This document shows, piece after piece, positions 1 to 7,038 of a DNA stretch of 15,217 bases. The position numbers and the translations under genes are program-made. Below the pieces are notes generated by a model, which saw nothing but the letters and a program-made list of their open reading frames with translations, did not search any database and had not been told where the DNA came from. Positions within the stretch are counted from its first letter, which is position 1, and each line of letters begins with the position of its first letter. The DNA comes from JABRWC01 sp039961675 (GTDB lineage Bacteria > Planctomycetota > Phycisphaerae > UBA1845 > Fen-1342), in assembly GCA_039961675.1 (NCBI GenBank), contig JABRWC010000131.1:1-15217 (forward strand), read 5' to 3'.

Positions 1-894
1 GCCGTAGCCCGCCGCGTGGATCGCCTTCACGCCGTACTGGTGCTGGTTCTCGTTCACCTCCAGCTCGCTGCCCTCGGCCAGCGCCTGCACCTGCACCGGC
101 AGCTCCTCCTGGAAGATGAACGGCCGGCTCTGGCCGTCCGTGCGGAACACCGCGAACTTGTCCGTCCAGGTCAGCCGCGGGTTCGCCACCCAGTCCACGC
201 GGAACGGCGTCGCGGTCGCCAGCGGGTTGCTCGACGCGTCCACCTGCTGCGCCGAGAGCGCCGTCAGCGTCGCGGGCAGAAACGACATGGGCACCATCAC
301 CAAAAACTCTCGCGCGCTCTCGTTCATCGGCTCGCCCTGGTCGTCCTTGAACCCGATGATCTGCGAAATGCCCTTGACGATCCCGTCGTACATCTCCTGG
401 CCGCTGGGCGAGGTCGGCGTCGCCGCGTCGTGAGAGACGCTGTTGCTCTGTGTGCCGGAATCGCCCTCGCTGCGACTGCTGGAAAAGAATGCCGCCCCGT
501 CGTAGGCCGTCGCGCTCGTGCCGCTCAGCACGAGCTGCGTCAGCAGCTTGTTGGGGTGCGTCGCCACGCGGCGCGCCAGCTCGTTCACGCGGATCATGAT
601 CTGGCCCGTCTTGTCGCGGCGCGATTCGTCCGCGTCGACGCGGATCGTCGCCTCCCAGACCTTGTTGGCGATCGTGACCCCCTGCGAGCGCAGCGGCTTG
701 ACCACCCGCCCGCCGACCCACTCGCGCACCTGCGGCACCGTCCCCAGCCAGCGGTACGTCTCCGATTCCTGGCTGCTCTCGAAGCGCATCGCCAGCCGCG
801 TCCACCACGCCGCCTGCGCGAATTCCTCCAAGCGCCGGTAGAACCGCCCGATGATCGCTTTCGACGTCAACCCCGTATCCACAACCACCGCCAT
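1..894 (-). CDS. Mu-like phage major capsid protein (gpT family), 3' end outside window
   Basis: This is the major head subunit of a Mu-type phage, which would form the icosahedral capsid shell. The reading frame is open for 298 codons from an ATG at 894 to the window edge. A strong GGAGGAGAGG ribosome site lies just upstream of the ATG. The N-terminus (MAVVVDTGLTSKAIIGRFYR) and the central stretch around residues 108-138 (ARRVATHPNKLLTQLVL, then TAYDGAAFFSS) fit the gpT family, in which a conserved 'DG..FF' segment follows a 'hpn.L...L' helix. The last visible residues (YGVKAIHAAGYG) resemble the usual C-terminal end of gpT, so probably only a handful of residues are missing. It lies 62 bp downstream of the decoration-like gene and is the last gene of the head module in view. 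The family call rests on motif recognition; no search was possible. Confidence 0.85.
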   Translation of the reverse strand, partial: MAVVVDTGLTSKAIIGRFYRRLEEFAQAAWWTRLAMRFESSQESETYRWLGTVPQVREWVGGRVVKPLRSQGVTIANKVWEATIRVDADESRRDKTGQIMIRVNELARRVATHPNKLLTQLVLSGTSATAYDGAAFFSSSRSEGDSGTQSNSVSHDAATPTSPSGQEMYDGIVKGISQIIGFKDDQGEPMNESAREFLVMVPMSFLPATLTALSAQQVDASSNPLATATPFRVDWVANPRLTWTDKFAVFRTDGQSRPFIFQEELPVQVQALAEGSELEVNENQHQYGVKAIHAAGYG

Positions 895-956
895 GTGAAT
901 CCTCTCCTCCGGCGCGGTTCGCCGGGCTTGCTTCCGATTCGGTCTCTACCGGACGG

Positions 957-1373
957 CTACCGTCCGAACACCGGCTGGCAACGCACGCGCACCAGGTTCG
1001 TTCCCTCCAGCGACACGATCCGCCCCACCAGGCTGTTGCCGCTGGCCGTCAAGGTCAGCGTGTCGTCCGCGCTGGCGTACACCAGCGCGCCGACGTTTGT
1101 CTGCGTCGCGCCGCTGAGCGTGTGAACGATGTCCACGTGCTGATGCAGCCGGGCCCGAATTCCGCCCGCGGTGTGCCCGCTGATCGTGTTGTCCGCCTGC
1201 TTGTACGCCACGCCCAGGAACGCATCGCCCGCGACCAGAGGCCGCGCGTAGCCGGTGCTCGCGTTCAGCCCCACCAGCGCGCCCTTGTAGATCTTCACGT
1301 TGTCGTCCACCGTCGGTTCCACCAGCTCCTGCGTGGCGAAGAACTGGAGCTCCCGATTCGCCGTCAGCGCCAT
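957..1373 (-). CDS. Small phage head protein, probable decoration/cement protein
   Basis: A 138-residue protein encoded between the protease and the major capsid gene, which is the usual place for a head decoration or capsid-stabilising protein. The ATG at 1373 is preceded by AGGAGG at 1382-1387. The sequence is rich in beta-forming and small residues: an N-terminal FFATQELVEP segment, alternating hydrophobic strands such as VKIYKGALVGL and GDAFLGVAYKQ, and a C-terminal strand LVGRIVSLEGTNLVRVRC. This suits the all-beta fold of DUF2190-like or lambda gpD-like head proteins. There is no signal peptide or membrane segment. The function is inferred from position, size and predicted fold; I do not recognise a specific named family with certainty. 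Confidence 0.6.
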   Translation of the reverse strand: MALTANRELQFFATQELVEPTVDDNVKIYKGALVGLNASTGYARPLVAGDAFLGVAYKQADNTISGHTAGGIRARLHQHVDIVHTLSGATQTNVGALVYASADDTLTLTASGNSLVGRIVSLEGTNLVRVRCQPVFGR

Positions 1374-1451
1374 GCGCCCGTCCTCCTGTTTCCAAACCGA
1401 TCCGTCGTCCCTGCCCTTGATGCGGCCGCGACGCGGGGTACGTCCCCGCGA

Positions 1452-2651
1452 TTAGCCGGCGCTCAACCGCACGCGCCCCGCCGCCGCCGCCCGCTCGTAC
1501 GCCGCCAGATCCTCGCGCTGGATGCCCCAGCGCGCGTTCAGTTCTGTGCCGCTTTCGGCTGCCGTCCCCGTGCGGCCAGTTCGCACGCCGCCAGACTCGC
1601 CCGCCACCAGCCGCCCCGGCGGCAGCAGCACCGGGGCGCGCGCCAGACGCTGCTCGGCGCGCTGTGGGTCGCTCATGTAGTCCTCGCGCCAGTCCATGCT
1701 GGTGCTGTCCAGGATCTTGCCCAACCGCAGCCCGCGCTCGACGAACGCGTCCGCCTCCTGCAACTCGAGCTTGCGTTGCAGCAACGCGATCTCCCGCCGC
1801 GCCGCATCGAGTTTGTTCGCCAACACAACCTCACTCGCCGGCGGCATTACGACGGCGTCCTCGCCCTCGTTCTGGACGCTCGCGTCCAGCGGTTTGTCCG
1901 CGCCCGTCGCGCCCGCGACGTCATCCGCCGCATCCGCATTGCTCGCGCCCGCTCCGCGACGCCCCGCCGCCAGCGGCTGCACGCCCGCCATCGCCGGGTC
2001 GTTGGTCAGCGCCACCGGCCCCAGGCCGGCCACGTCGCTGTGGTCCTCGTCGGTCCAGTAGATCACCGGCGAGAAGTAGCGGTACTCGCCGGTGCGCAGC
2101 AGCTCCGCCGCCTTCGGCGTCCACGTGACGTCGACCGCCCACAGCCCGTCGGGCCGCACTTCCAGCCCGCCCACCCAGCCGGCCGCCGGCCGCAGCCCGT
2201 CCGAGCGCCCGGCGCCGGCCGTCAGGCTCTGGTGCTCGTAGTCGATCGCCAGCGTCCGACCCAAACGGTCGAACCAGCGCTTCGCCGACTCCGCGTGGCG
2301 CGGCGTGAACACGAAGCTCGCACCCGACACCGCGCGATCCACCTGCACCGAGCCAACCGGGATCAGCAGGAACTCGCGCACCGGTTCGACGCCCGCCTTG
2401 CCCAGCACCGCGGCCGCCGGGCGCGAGACGCGCGACGAAACGGCGCGCGGCGGTGCCTGTTGCCGGACGAGCTGCCAGGCGTCGGCGTGGTCCGCCGCTT
2501 CGTCCAGCAGGCCGCGAAGCTCTTGCAACCGCCCGGCCGCATTCTGCTCGCATAGCTCAATCGCGCGGCGCAGTCGTTCCAGAATGTGTTCGCGCGCCAC
2601 CGCGTCCAGCGGCGATGATTCAACGGATCGAATTCCCGGAATTGCGGACAC
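1452..2651 (-). CDS. Mu-like phage prohead protease/scaffold (GpI family)
   Basis: This protein would process the prohead during capsid maturation, and its C-terminal part probably acts as scaffold, as in Mu gene I/Z. Numbering from a GTG start (399 aa), residues 92-225 carry the family's landmarks: FLLIPVG at 94-100, AIDYEHQSL (135-143), AAGWVGGLEV (156-164), WTPKAAELL, EYRYFSPVIYW (189-199) and ALTNDPAM (214-221). Residues around 270-310 (KLDAARREIALLQRKLELQ) look like the coiled-coil scaffold region. I chose GTG at 2651 because AAGGAG (2658-2663) sits 6 nt before it and overlaps the stop of the GNAT gene. An in-frame ATG at 2687 would overlap the GNAT gene by 26 bp and has no visible ribosome site. 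Residues 1-70 form a charged helical extension before the protease core. Confidence 0.85.
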   Translation of the reverse strand: MSAIPGIRSVESSPLDAVAREHILERLRRAIELCEQNAAGRLQELRGLLDEAADHADAWQLVRQQAPPRAVSSRVSRPAAAVLGKAGVEPVREFLLIPVGSVQVDRAVSGASFVFTPRHAESAKRWFDRLGRTLAIDYEHQSLTAGAGRSDGLRPAAGWVGGLEVRPDGLWAVDVTWTPKAAELLRTGEYRYFSPVIYWTDEDHSDVAGLGPVALTNDPAMAGVQPLAAGRRGAGASNADAADDVAGATGADKPLDASVQNEGEDAVVMPPASEVVLANKLDAARREIALLQRKLELQEADAFVERGLRLGKILDSTSMDWREDYMSDPQRAEQRLARAPVLLPPGRLVAGESGGVRTGRTGTAAESGTELNARWGIQREDLAAYERAAAAGRVRLSAG

Positions 2652-2657
2652 GAAGTT

Positions 2658-2663
2658 CTCCTT
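2658..2663 (-). promoter_or_regulatory. Ribosome binding site deciding the protease GTG start
   Basis: AAGGAG on the minus strand, 6 nt upstream of the GTG at 2651. It overlaps the TAA stop codon of the upstream acetyltransferase gene (2662-2664), which suggests coupled translation. It favours GTG over the longer in-frame ATG at 2687. Confidence 0.65.
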
Positions 2664-3219
2664 ACTTTCCGCGTGAACGCTCCGCATGACGCTTGCCCCC
2701 GCCCGTCTCGCTGCGCCGGCGCGAAGGTCCGCCTTCGGCTCGCGCCAGACCGTCGGCGCGCTCGCCCGGCCGCCGGCGCATCAGCTCGATGTTCCCGTGG
2801 TCGTTCTGCCGTCCTGTGCTGGCGAAGCCGAGCGAGCGATAGAACCCGCGCGGATCGCCCGTGGACATGTCGATTTTGGCCCGCACCTCGGTCGCGCCGC
2901 TGGCCCGCACCAGCTCGCGGCCGATGCCCAGCCCGCGGTACGCCGGGTGCACGAGCGCGTTCACCAGCCGCGAGCCGCGGGTCGTGATCGCCACTCCCAC
3001 CAGCACCGTGTCGATCTCCGCCACGTACACCTGGTGATGCCGCCCGCCGAGGATGTCCGCGAGCTGCCCCCGCCGCACGAAGTAGTCGCGCCGCAACACG
3101 GTGTCGAAGAAGAAACCCAGCGGCGTCAGGTCGCCGCGCTCCGCGCGCCGCACGGTCAGCGACGCCACCCGCGCCGAGCCGGTCGTCGCGGGCGCCGCCT
3201 TTTCCTCGGCCGCGCTCAT
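2662..3219 (-). CDS. GNAT-family N-acetyltransferase embedded in phage head module
   Basis: A 185-residue GCN5-related N-acetyltransferase, expected to move an acetyl group from acetyl-CoA to an amine; the substrate is unknown. The acetyl-CoA pyrophosphate-binding motif A is clear at about 90-103 (VHPAYRGLGIGREL), and motif B follows as GFYRSLGF (125-132). Residues 66-82 (VAEIDTVLVGVAITTRG) form the central strand pair. After residue 150 the protein ends in a basic, low-complexity tail of about 35 residues. Its ATG at 3219 overlaps the TGA stop of the portal gene (ATGA), so it is translationally coupled to the portal, and its own stop overlaps the ribosome site of the protease. It therefore looks like an integral part of the phage operon, in the slot where Mu has the head-morphogenesis gene F. 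That makes it an unusual cargo or moron gene. Confidence 0.85.
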   Translation of the reverse strand: MSAAEEKAAPATTGSARVASLTVRRAERGDLTPLGFFFDTVLRRDYFVRRGQLADILGGRHHQVYVAEIDTVLVGVAITTRGSRLVNALVHPAYRGLGIGRELVRASGATEVRAKIDMSTGDPRGFYRSLGFASTGRQNDHGNIELMRRRPGERADGLARAEGGPSRRRSETGGGKRHAERSRGK

Positions 3220-4517
3220 CGAATGCCTCCCGCAGCCAACACCGGTTCGCGCTCGACGGGTTCGGGGATCCCCAACGCCCGGTGCACCCAGCGCCGCGGC
3301 ACCGAAAGCCCCAGCTCGCGCACCGCGACCGAGAGCGTGTCGGCCAGCACGCGCGTGTCCACGCTCTGAATCAGCGAACGTCGGAAGTGCGGCGCCGGGG
3401 CGGCGTCGCCGAAGCGAGCCTGCACCATCGGCCGCAACAGATCCCGCCGCAGCGCCTGCCCCTCCTCGGCGATGTCGTTCACCAGCAGGTCTTCGCGCAC
3501 GCGGTCGTGAATTTCGGCCGCGGCCCGCGAGCCGCCCGCCCGAATCTCCGTCGTCAGGTGCTGCCCGAGCCAAAGAATCGTGATCTCGTTGTTGCAATAC
3601 TCCTGGAGCGGCCGGTACGGCGAGTCGGTCCCCCTGCGGCCTTCCACGAGTTGCAGCTCGACGTTCTTGCTCACGATCGCCACCGCGTCCGTACCCAGCG
3701 CCTCCAGCATCCGCAGCAGCTCGCGCTTGTCGGATTCCGGCGTGCCCGGCTCAAACCGCGCCACACGCACCGGCATGCCCGCAATTTGCGAGTACACCAG
3801 CCAGTCCTTGAAGCTCAGGTTCTGCGCCAGGTACAGCAGCGCCGACGCCCGCAGCAACCCGCCCTCGAAGTACCGCCCGACCGCAGCTCGCGGCGCATGG
3901 ACGATCCACTTGTACGGCTGCTCGTCGACTGCCACGCCTACGCTCGGCGACTCGTCGGTCAGCACGCGCAGCCGCCAGGGCTCGTGCGCATCGGCCACCA
4001 GCCGCGCGTGCGGCACCGCCGCGATGTCCACCAGTCGCGACCGGTCCCACACCAACTCGGCCACGGCGATGCCGTAGCCGATGGCCTGCCCCAGGTGCCC
4101 GAGCGCCTCGCGGAACTGGCCCAGCGAGCGCAGCGACGCGTGACAGTATTCGGCCGCCTCGCGCGCCAGGCGCAGCGCCTCCGGCCCGCCGCCCGGCGCC
4201 TCGTCGGCGACGATCTCCCAGTCCAGCCCGGTGAGCGCCAGCCGCCGCGTCGCCTCGACCGCGGCCAGCCGCGGCCACTTCTGGAGCATCTCCTGGAACA
4301 GCTCGAACTGGAGTTGCGGATAGCCGGCGTCCGCCGCCTGGAGCATCGCCAGCAGCCGCGACGGCGTGATGCCCACGCTGGGATAGCTGTGCAGCGAGTC
4401 CTCGCGTCGCGGGCGGACGATCCGACCGTCGCCCGCTCGGCGCCGCCGCGCCAGCGGGAGGAGCGAACCGAGCACCCTTACGGCCGACCTGAGCTGCTTG
4501 CCCGCCTGCTGAATCAC
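3216..4517 (-). CDS. Mu gp29-like phage portal protein (DUF935 family)
   Basis: This is the portal protein through which DNA would be packaged and ejected; it forms the ring at one capsid vertex. Numbering from GTG at 4517 (433 aa), characteristic DUF935 features are the LTGLDWEIVADE segment (95-106), EGGLLRASALLYLAQNLSFKDW split over 218-239, IAGMPVRVARFEPGT (245-259), and LGQHLTTEIRAGGSRAAAEIH (317-337). AGGGAGG at 4523-4529 sits 5 nt before this GTG. An in-frame ATG at 4571 would add 18 mostly Arg/Ala/Gly residues and lacks a ribosome site. At 433 residues it is somewhat shorter than Mu gp29. The gene downstream starts within its stop codon. No terminase precedes it: the next gene upstream is queC, about 225 bp away. 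Confidence 0.88.
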   Translation of the reverse strand: MIQQAGKQLRSAVRVLGSLLPLARRRRAGDGRIVRPRREDSLHSYPSVGITPSRLLAMLQAADAGYPQLQFELFQEMLQKWPRLAAVEATRRLALTGLDWEIVADEAPGGGPEALRLAREAAEYCHASLRSLGQFREALGHLGQAIGYGIAVAELVWDRSRLVDIAAVPHARLVADAHEPWRLRVLTDESPSVGVAVDEQPYKWIVHAPRAAVGRYFEGGLLRASALLYLAQNLSFKDWLVYSQIAGMPVRVARFEPGTPESDKRELLRMLEALGTDAVAIVSKNVELQLVEGRRGTDSPYRPLQEYCNNEITILWLGQHLTTEIRAGGSRAAAEIHDRVREDLLVNDIAEEGQALRRDLLRPMVQARFGDAAPAPHFRRSLIQSVDTRVLADTLSVAVRELGLSVPRRWVHRALGIPEPVEREPVLAAGGIR

Positions 4518-4741
4518 CGCGGCCTCCCTGCGCCGGCCCGCGCCGCCCGCGGCACGGCCACGCCGCCTCAAGCATAGCCGGAAATAATAGGAAATCTAGG
4601 AGCGGCGGATGGTTTGTCGCCGCCTGGCGGCTTCCGCCGCCCGCTCGTCGCCGACCGCCGCGCACCGATCGCCGGGAATCCACCGAAAAACGCTTGCGAA
4701 CCTGTGGATCGGCCCACGCGCTCCGAAACTTTCAAGGAATC
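4518..4741. other. Junction between queC and the phage head module
   Basis: About 220 bp between the queC stop and the portal start, with no convincing gene. A short AT-rich patch (about 4581-4600) reads on the minus strand as ATTTCCTATTATTTCC followed by TATGCT, a possible weak promoter for the phage genes. I saw no clear terminator after queC, no integrase and no recognisable attachment-site duplication. This is where the prophage or remnant appears to border host-type genes, so its limits matter for judging whether the module was truncated here. Confidence 0.4.
4523..4529 (-). promoter_or_regulatory. Ribosome binding site for the portal GTG start
   Basis: AGGGAGG on the minus strand, 5 nt before GTG at 4517. 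It decides the start over the ATG at 4571. Confidence 0.55.
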
Positions 4742-5437
4742 TCAGCGCGGCGCGTACGGAGCCGGGTCCGCCACCCCTACCGCCGCGAACGCCGCCAGCC
4801 GCAGCCGGCAACTGTCGCAACGCCCGCACGCACGCCCCGCGGCGTCCGGGTCGTAGCAGCTCCGCGTCAGCCCGAAGTCCACGCCGTACGACAACCCCAG
4901 CCGGATGATCTCCGCCTTCGGCAGTTCGATCAGCGGCGCGTGGATGCGAACCGGCGCCCCTTCGACCCCCGCGCGGGTCGCCAGCGCCGCCATTCGCTCG
5001 AACGCGGCGATGAACTCTGGCCGACAGTCGGGATAGCCGCTGTAGTCCACCGCGTTCACGCCGATGAAGATGTCTTGCGCGCCGCGCGTCTCGGCCAGCG
5101 CCAGCGCGTACGAAAGGAAGATCGTGTTCCTCGCCGGGACGTACGTGATGGGTATCTCGCGCGCCGTTGCAGCGGCGTCCCGCTCCTTCGGCACCGCGAC
5201 GTCGGCAGTCAGCGCGGAGCCGCCGATCGCGCGCAAATCAATGTCCAGCACCAGGTGCGAGCGGACGCCGCGCGCGGCTGCGACGGCCCGCGCCGCGTCC
5301 ACTTCGACGGCGTGGCGCTGCCCATAGCGAAACGTGAGTGCGACGCACTCGAAGCCCTGTGCCGCCGCAACCGCCAGCACCGTCGCGCTGTCCAGCCCGC
5401 CAGACAGCAGCACCGCTGCTTGAGGTCTTTCACCCAT
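4742..5437 (-). CDS. queC: 7-cyano-7-deazaguanine synthase QueC
   Basis: QueC makes preQ0 (7-cyano-7-deazaguanine) from 7-carboxy-7-deazaguanine, ammonia and ATP. preQ0 is the precursor of the queuosine tRNA nucleoside and of 7-deazaguanine DNA modifications. The 231-residue protein has the ATP-PPase loop SGGLDS at residues 12-17, the family motifs RYGQRHAVEV (37-46) and VPARNTIFLSYALALAE (100-116), GVNAVDYSGYPDCRPEF (126-142), and a zinc site formed by C194, C204, C207 and C210 at the C-terminus. Length and motifs indicate an intact enzyme. Its ATG lies 32 bp after the stop of the ymdB-like gene, so the two are probably co-transcribed. The other queuosine genes (queD, queE, queF) are not in the window. 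Immediately downstream on the same strand is the phage portal gene. Confidence 0.95.
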   Translation of the reverse strand: MGERPQAAVLLSGGLDSATVLAVAAAQGFECVALTFRYGQRHAVEVDAARAVAAARGVRSHLVLDIDLRAIGGSALTADVAVPKERDAAATAREIPITYVPARNTIFLSYALALAETRGAQDIFIGVNAVDYSGYPDCRPEFIAAFERMAALATRAGVEGAPVRIHAPLIELPKAEIIRLGLSYGVDFGLTRSCYDPDAAGRACGRCDSCRLRLAAFAAVGVADPAPYAPR

Positions 5438-5469
5438 GCCCGCACCGTCGGGCCTCGGCGCCCCAGGTA

Positions 5470-6285
5470 CTACGTCTCCGCCTCCGGCTCCTGCGGCGCG
5501 CTGTGATCGATCTCACTCACACGCTCGATCCGCAGCGCCCGACCGGACTGGGGATCGAGCTCAATCAACGCCGCGCTCAGCCGCACGTCGCGCGTCGCCA
5601 CGGTGTACGGATGCGGAATGCCCGTGATCAGCGACTGGATCACGCTGTGCCGATCCCGCCCGAGCACCGATTCGTACGGCCCCGTCATGCCCAGGTCCGT
5701 CACGTACGCCGTCCCGCCGGGCAGTACGCACAGGTCCGCGGTGGGTATGTGTGTATGCGTACCGACCACCGCCGTCACCCGCCCGTCGAGGTGCCAGCCC
5801 ATCGCCACTTTCTCGCTGGTCGTCTCCGCGTGCATGTCCACCACGATGATCCGCACATCCGGTTCGAGCGCCGCGAGAACCCGGTCCACCGCGTGAAAGG
5901 GGCAGTCCGAGCGCACGTTCATGTACGTGCGCCCCAGCAGCGAGATCACCGCTACTCGCGCCCCGTTCCGCGCCTCCAGGACCGTGAACTCGCGCCCGGG
6001 CGCCTCGGGGGGGAGATTCGCCGGCTTCACAATCCGCTCCGAATCGTCCAGTTCGCCGAAGATCTCGCGCCGCCGGTAGATGTGGTCCCCCATCGTGCAA
6101 CAGTCCACGCCCTGGTGCAGAAGTTTGTGGAACGCTTGCGGCGTCAGGCCGCTGCCGGCCACCACGTTCTCAGCGTTGGCGATCACGAAATCGACGCCGC
6201 GCTCACGAATGTAACGCGGAACGATCTGCGATACGGCGTGCTTGCCGGGACGCCCGACGACGTCGCCGACAACCAGAATCCTCAT
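5470..6285 (-). CDS. ymdB: YmdB-type metallophosphoesterase (TIGR00282 family)
   Basis: A 271-residue cytoplasmic calcineurin-like phosphoesterase of the family whose Bacillus member YmdB hydrolyses 2',3'-cyclic nucleotides. The dinuclear metal site is visible: D8 in VVGDVVGRPG, E39 and N40 in ANAEN, H68 in TMGDHIYRRREIF, H152 in VVDMHAETTSEK, and H177 and H179 in GTHTHIPTAD. The sequence LGMTGPYESVLG near residues 210-225 is also typical. One oddity is Asp at residue 67, where the family usually has Asn (GNH). It starts at an ATG preceded by GAAAGGG. It is followed closely by queC and preceded by pdxH on the same strand. The symbol reflects family membership; the physiological role in this organism is unknown. 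Confidence 0.92.
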   Translation of the reverse strand: MRILVVGDVVGRPGKHAVSQIVPRYIRERGVDFVIANAENVVAGSGLTPQAFHKLLHQGVDCCTMGDHIYRRREIFGELDDSERIVKPANLPPEAPGREFTVLEARNGARVAVISLLGRTYMNVRSDCPFHAVDRVLAALEPDVRIIVVDMHAETTSEKVAMGWHLDGRVTAVVGTHTHIPTADLCVLPGGTAYVTDLGMTGPYESVLGRDRHSVIQSLITGIPHPYTVATRDVRLSAALIELDPQSGRALRIERVSEIDHSAPQEPEAET

Positions 6286-6393
6286 GTCTAACCCTTTCGC
6301 GCGCCGGCGGCGTCGCAGTGACGCGGTGCAACGCCGCTACTATACCGCCGCACGCGCGAACCGTGACGGTCCTCGCTCGCATGCAGGCGCGGT

Positions 6394-7038
6394 TCAAGGC
6401 GAGAGCCGCTCGATCACCCACGATTCGGCGCCGACGCGCCGGTAGCGCAGCCGGTCGTGCAGCCGGCGCGGCCGCCCCTGCCAGAACTCGATCACCATCG
6501 GGTGCAGCCGAAAGCCCCCCCACTCCGGCGGGCGCGGCACGGATTGCTCGGCGAACGTGCGCTCCAGCTCAGCCAGCCGCCGCTCAAGCTCGGCACGGCC
6601 GCCAATCACCTCGCTCTGCCGCGAGACGCGCGCCCCGAGTTGGCTTTCGCGCGGCCGCGTGGCGAAGTACGCGTCCGACTCCCCGGCCGCAATTCGTTCC
6701 ACGGTGCCCTCGATCCGAACCTGCCGTTCCAGCTCGGCCCACCAGAAGCAGAGCGCCGCGCGGTTGTTGGCGTCCAGGTCGCGCGCCTTTCGGCTACGGT
6801 AGTCGGAATAGAAGACGAAGCCGCGCGCGTCGAAGCCCTTCAGAAGCACAATCCGCGCGGACGGTTGTCCGGCAGCGTCCACCGTCGCCAGGGTCATCGC
6901 GTTCGGCTCCTTGATTCCGGCCCGCACGGCCGCGTCGAACCACGCGTCAAACTGCCGCAGGGCGTCGGGGTCGGCCGCATCCTCGCGCAGTTCGTTCAAT
7001 CCATAATCGCGTCGCGGGATGCCGATCGGCTTGTCCAT
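6394..7038 (-). CDS. pdxH: Pyridoxine/pyridoxamine 5'-phosphate oxidase PdxH
   Basis: This FMN enzyme oxidises pyridoxine or pyridoxamine 5'-phosphate to pyridoxal 5'-phosphate, in cofactor B6 synthesis and salvage. The 214-residue product matches the family length. It has the N-terminal substrate segment (RRDYGLNEL, 9-17), the FMN-binding strands AMTLATVDAAGQPSARIVLLKG (47-68) and FYSDYRSRKARDL (76-88), the segment RPRESQLGARVSRQS (128-142), and the C-terminal signature IEFWQGRPRRLHDR (183-196). I chose ATG at 7038 because GGGGGAG lies just upstream and the protein then begins as the family does. The frame stays open to 7263 but that extension is unlike PdxH. It is separated from the ymdB-like gene by 108 bp on the same strand. 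Confidence 0.95.
   Translation of the reverse strand: MDKPIGIPRRDYGLNELREDAADPDALRQFDAWFDAAVRAGIKEPNAMTLATVDAAGQPSARIVLLKGFDARGFVFYSDYRSRKARDLDANNRAALCFWWAELERQVRIEGTVERIAAGESDAYFATRPRESQLGARVSRQSEVIGGRAELERRLAELERTFAEQSVPRPPEWGGFRLHPMVIEFWQGRPRRLHDRLRYRRVGAESWVIERLSP

Noticed and set aside
3282..4577. Long open frame (about 430 codons) on the plus strand opposite the portal gene
   Set aside because: Its product is dominated by Arg, His, Gln and Pro without any recognisable domain, and it mirrors the codons of a clearly coding portal gene. Such antisense frames arise from high third-position GC.
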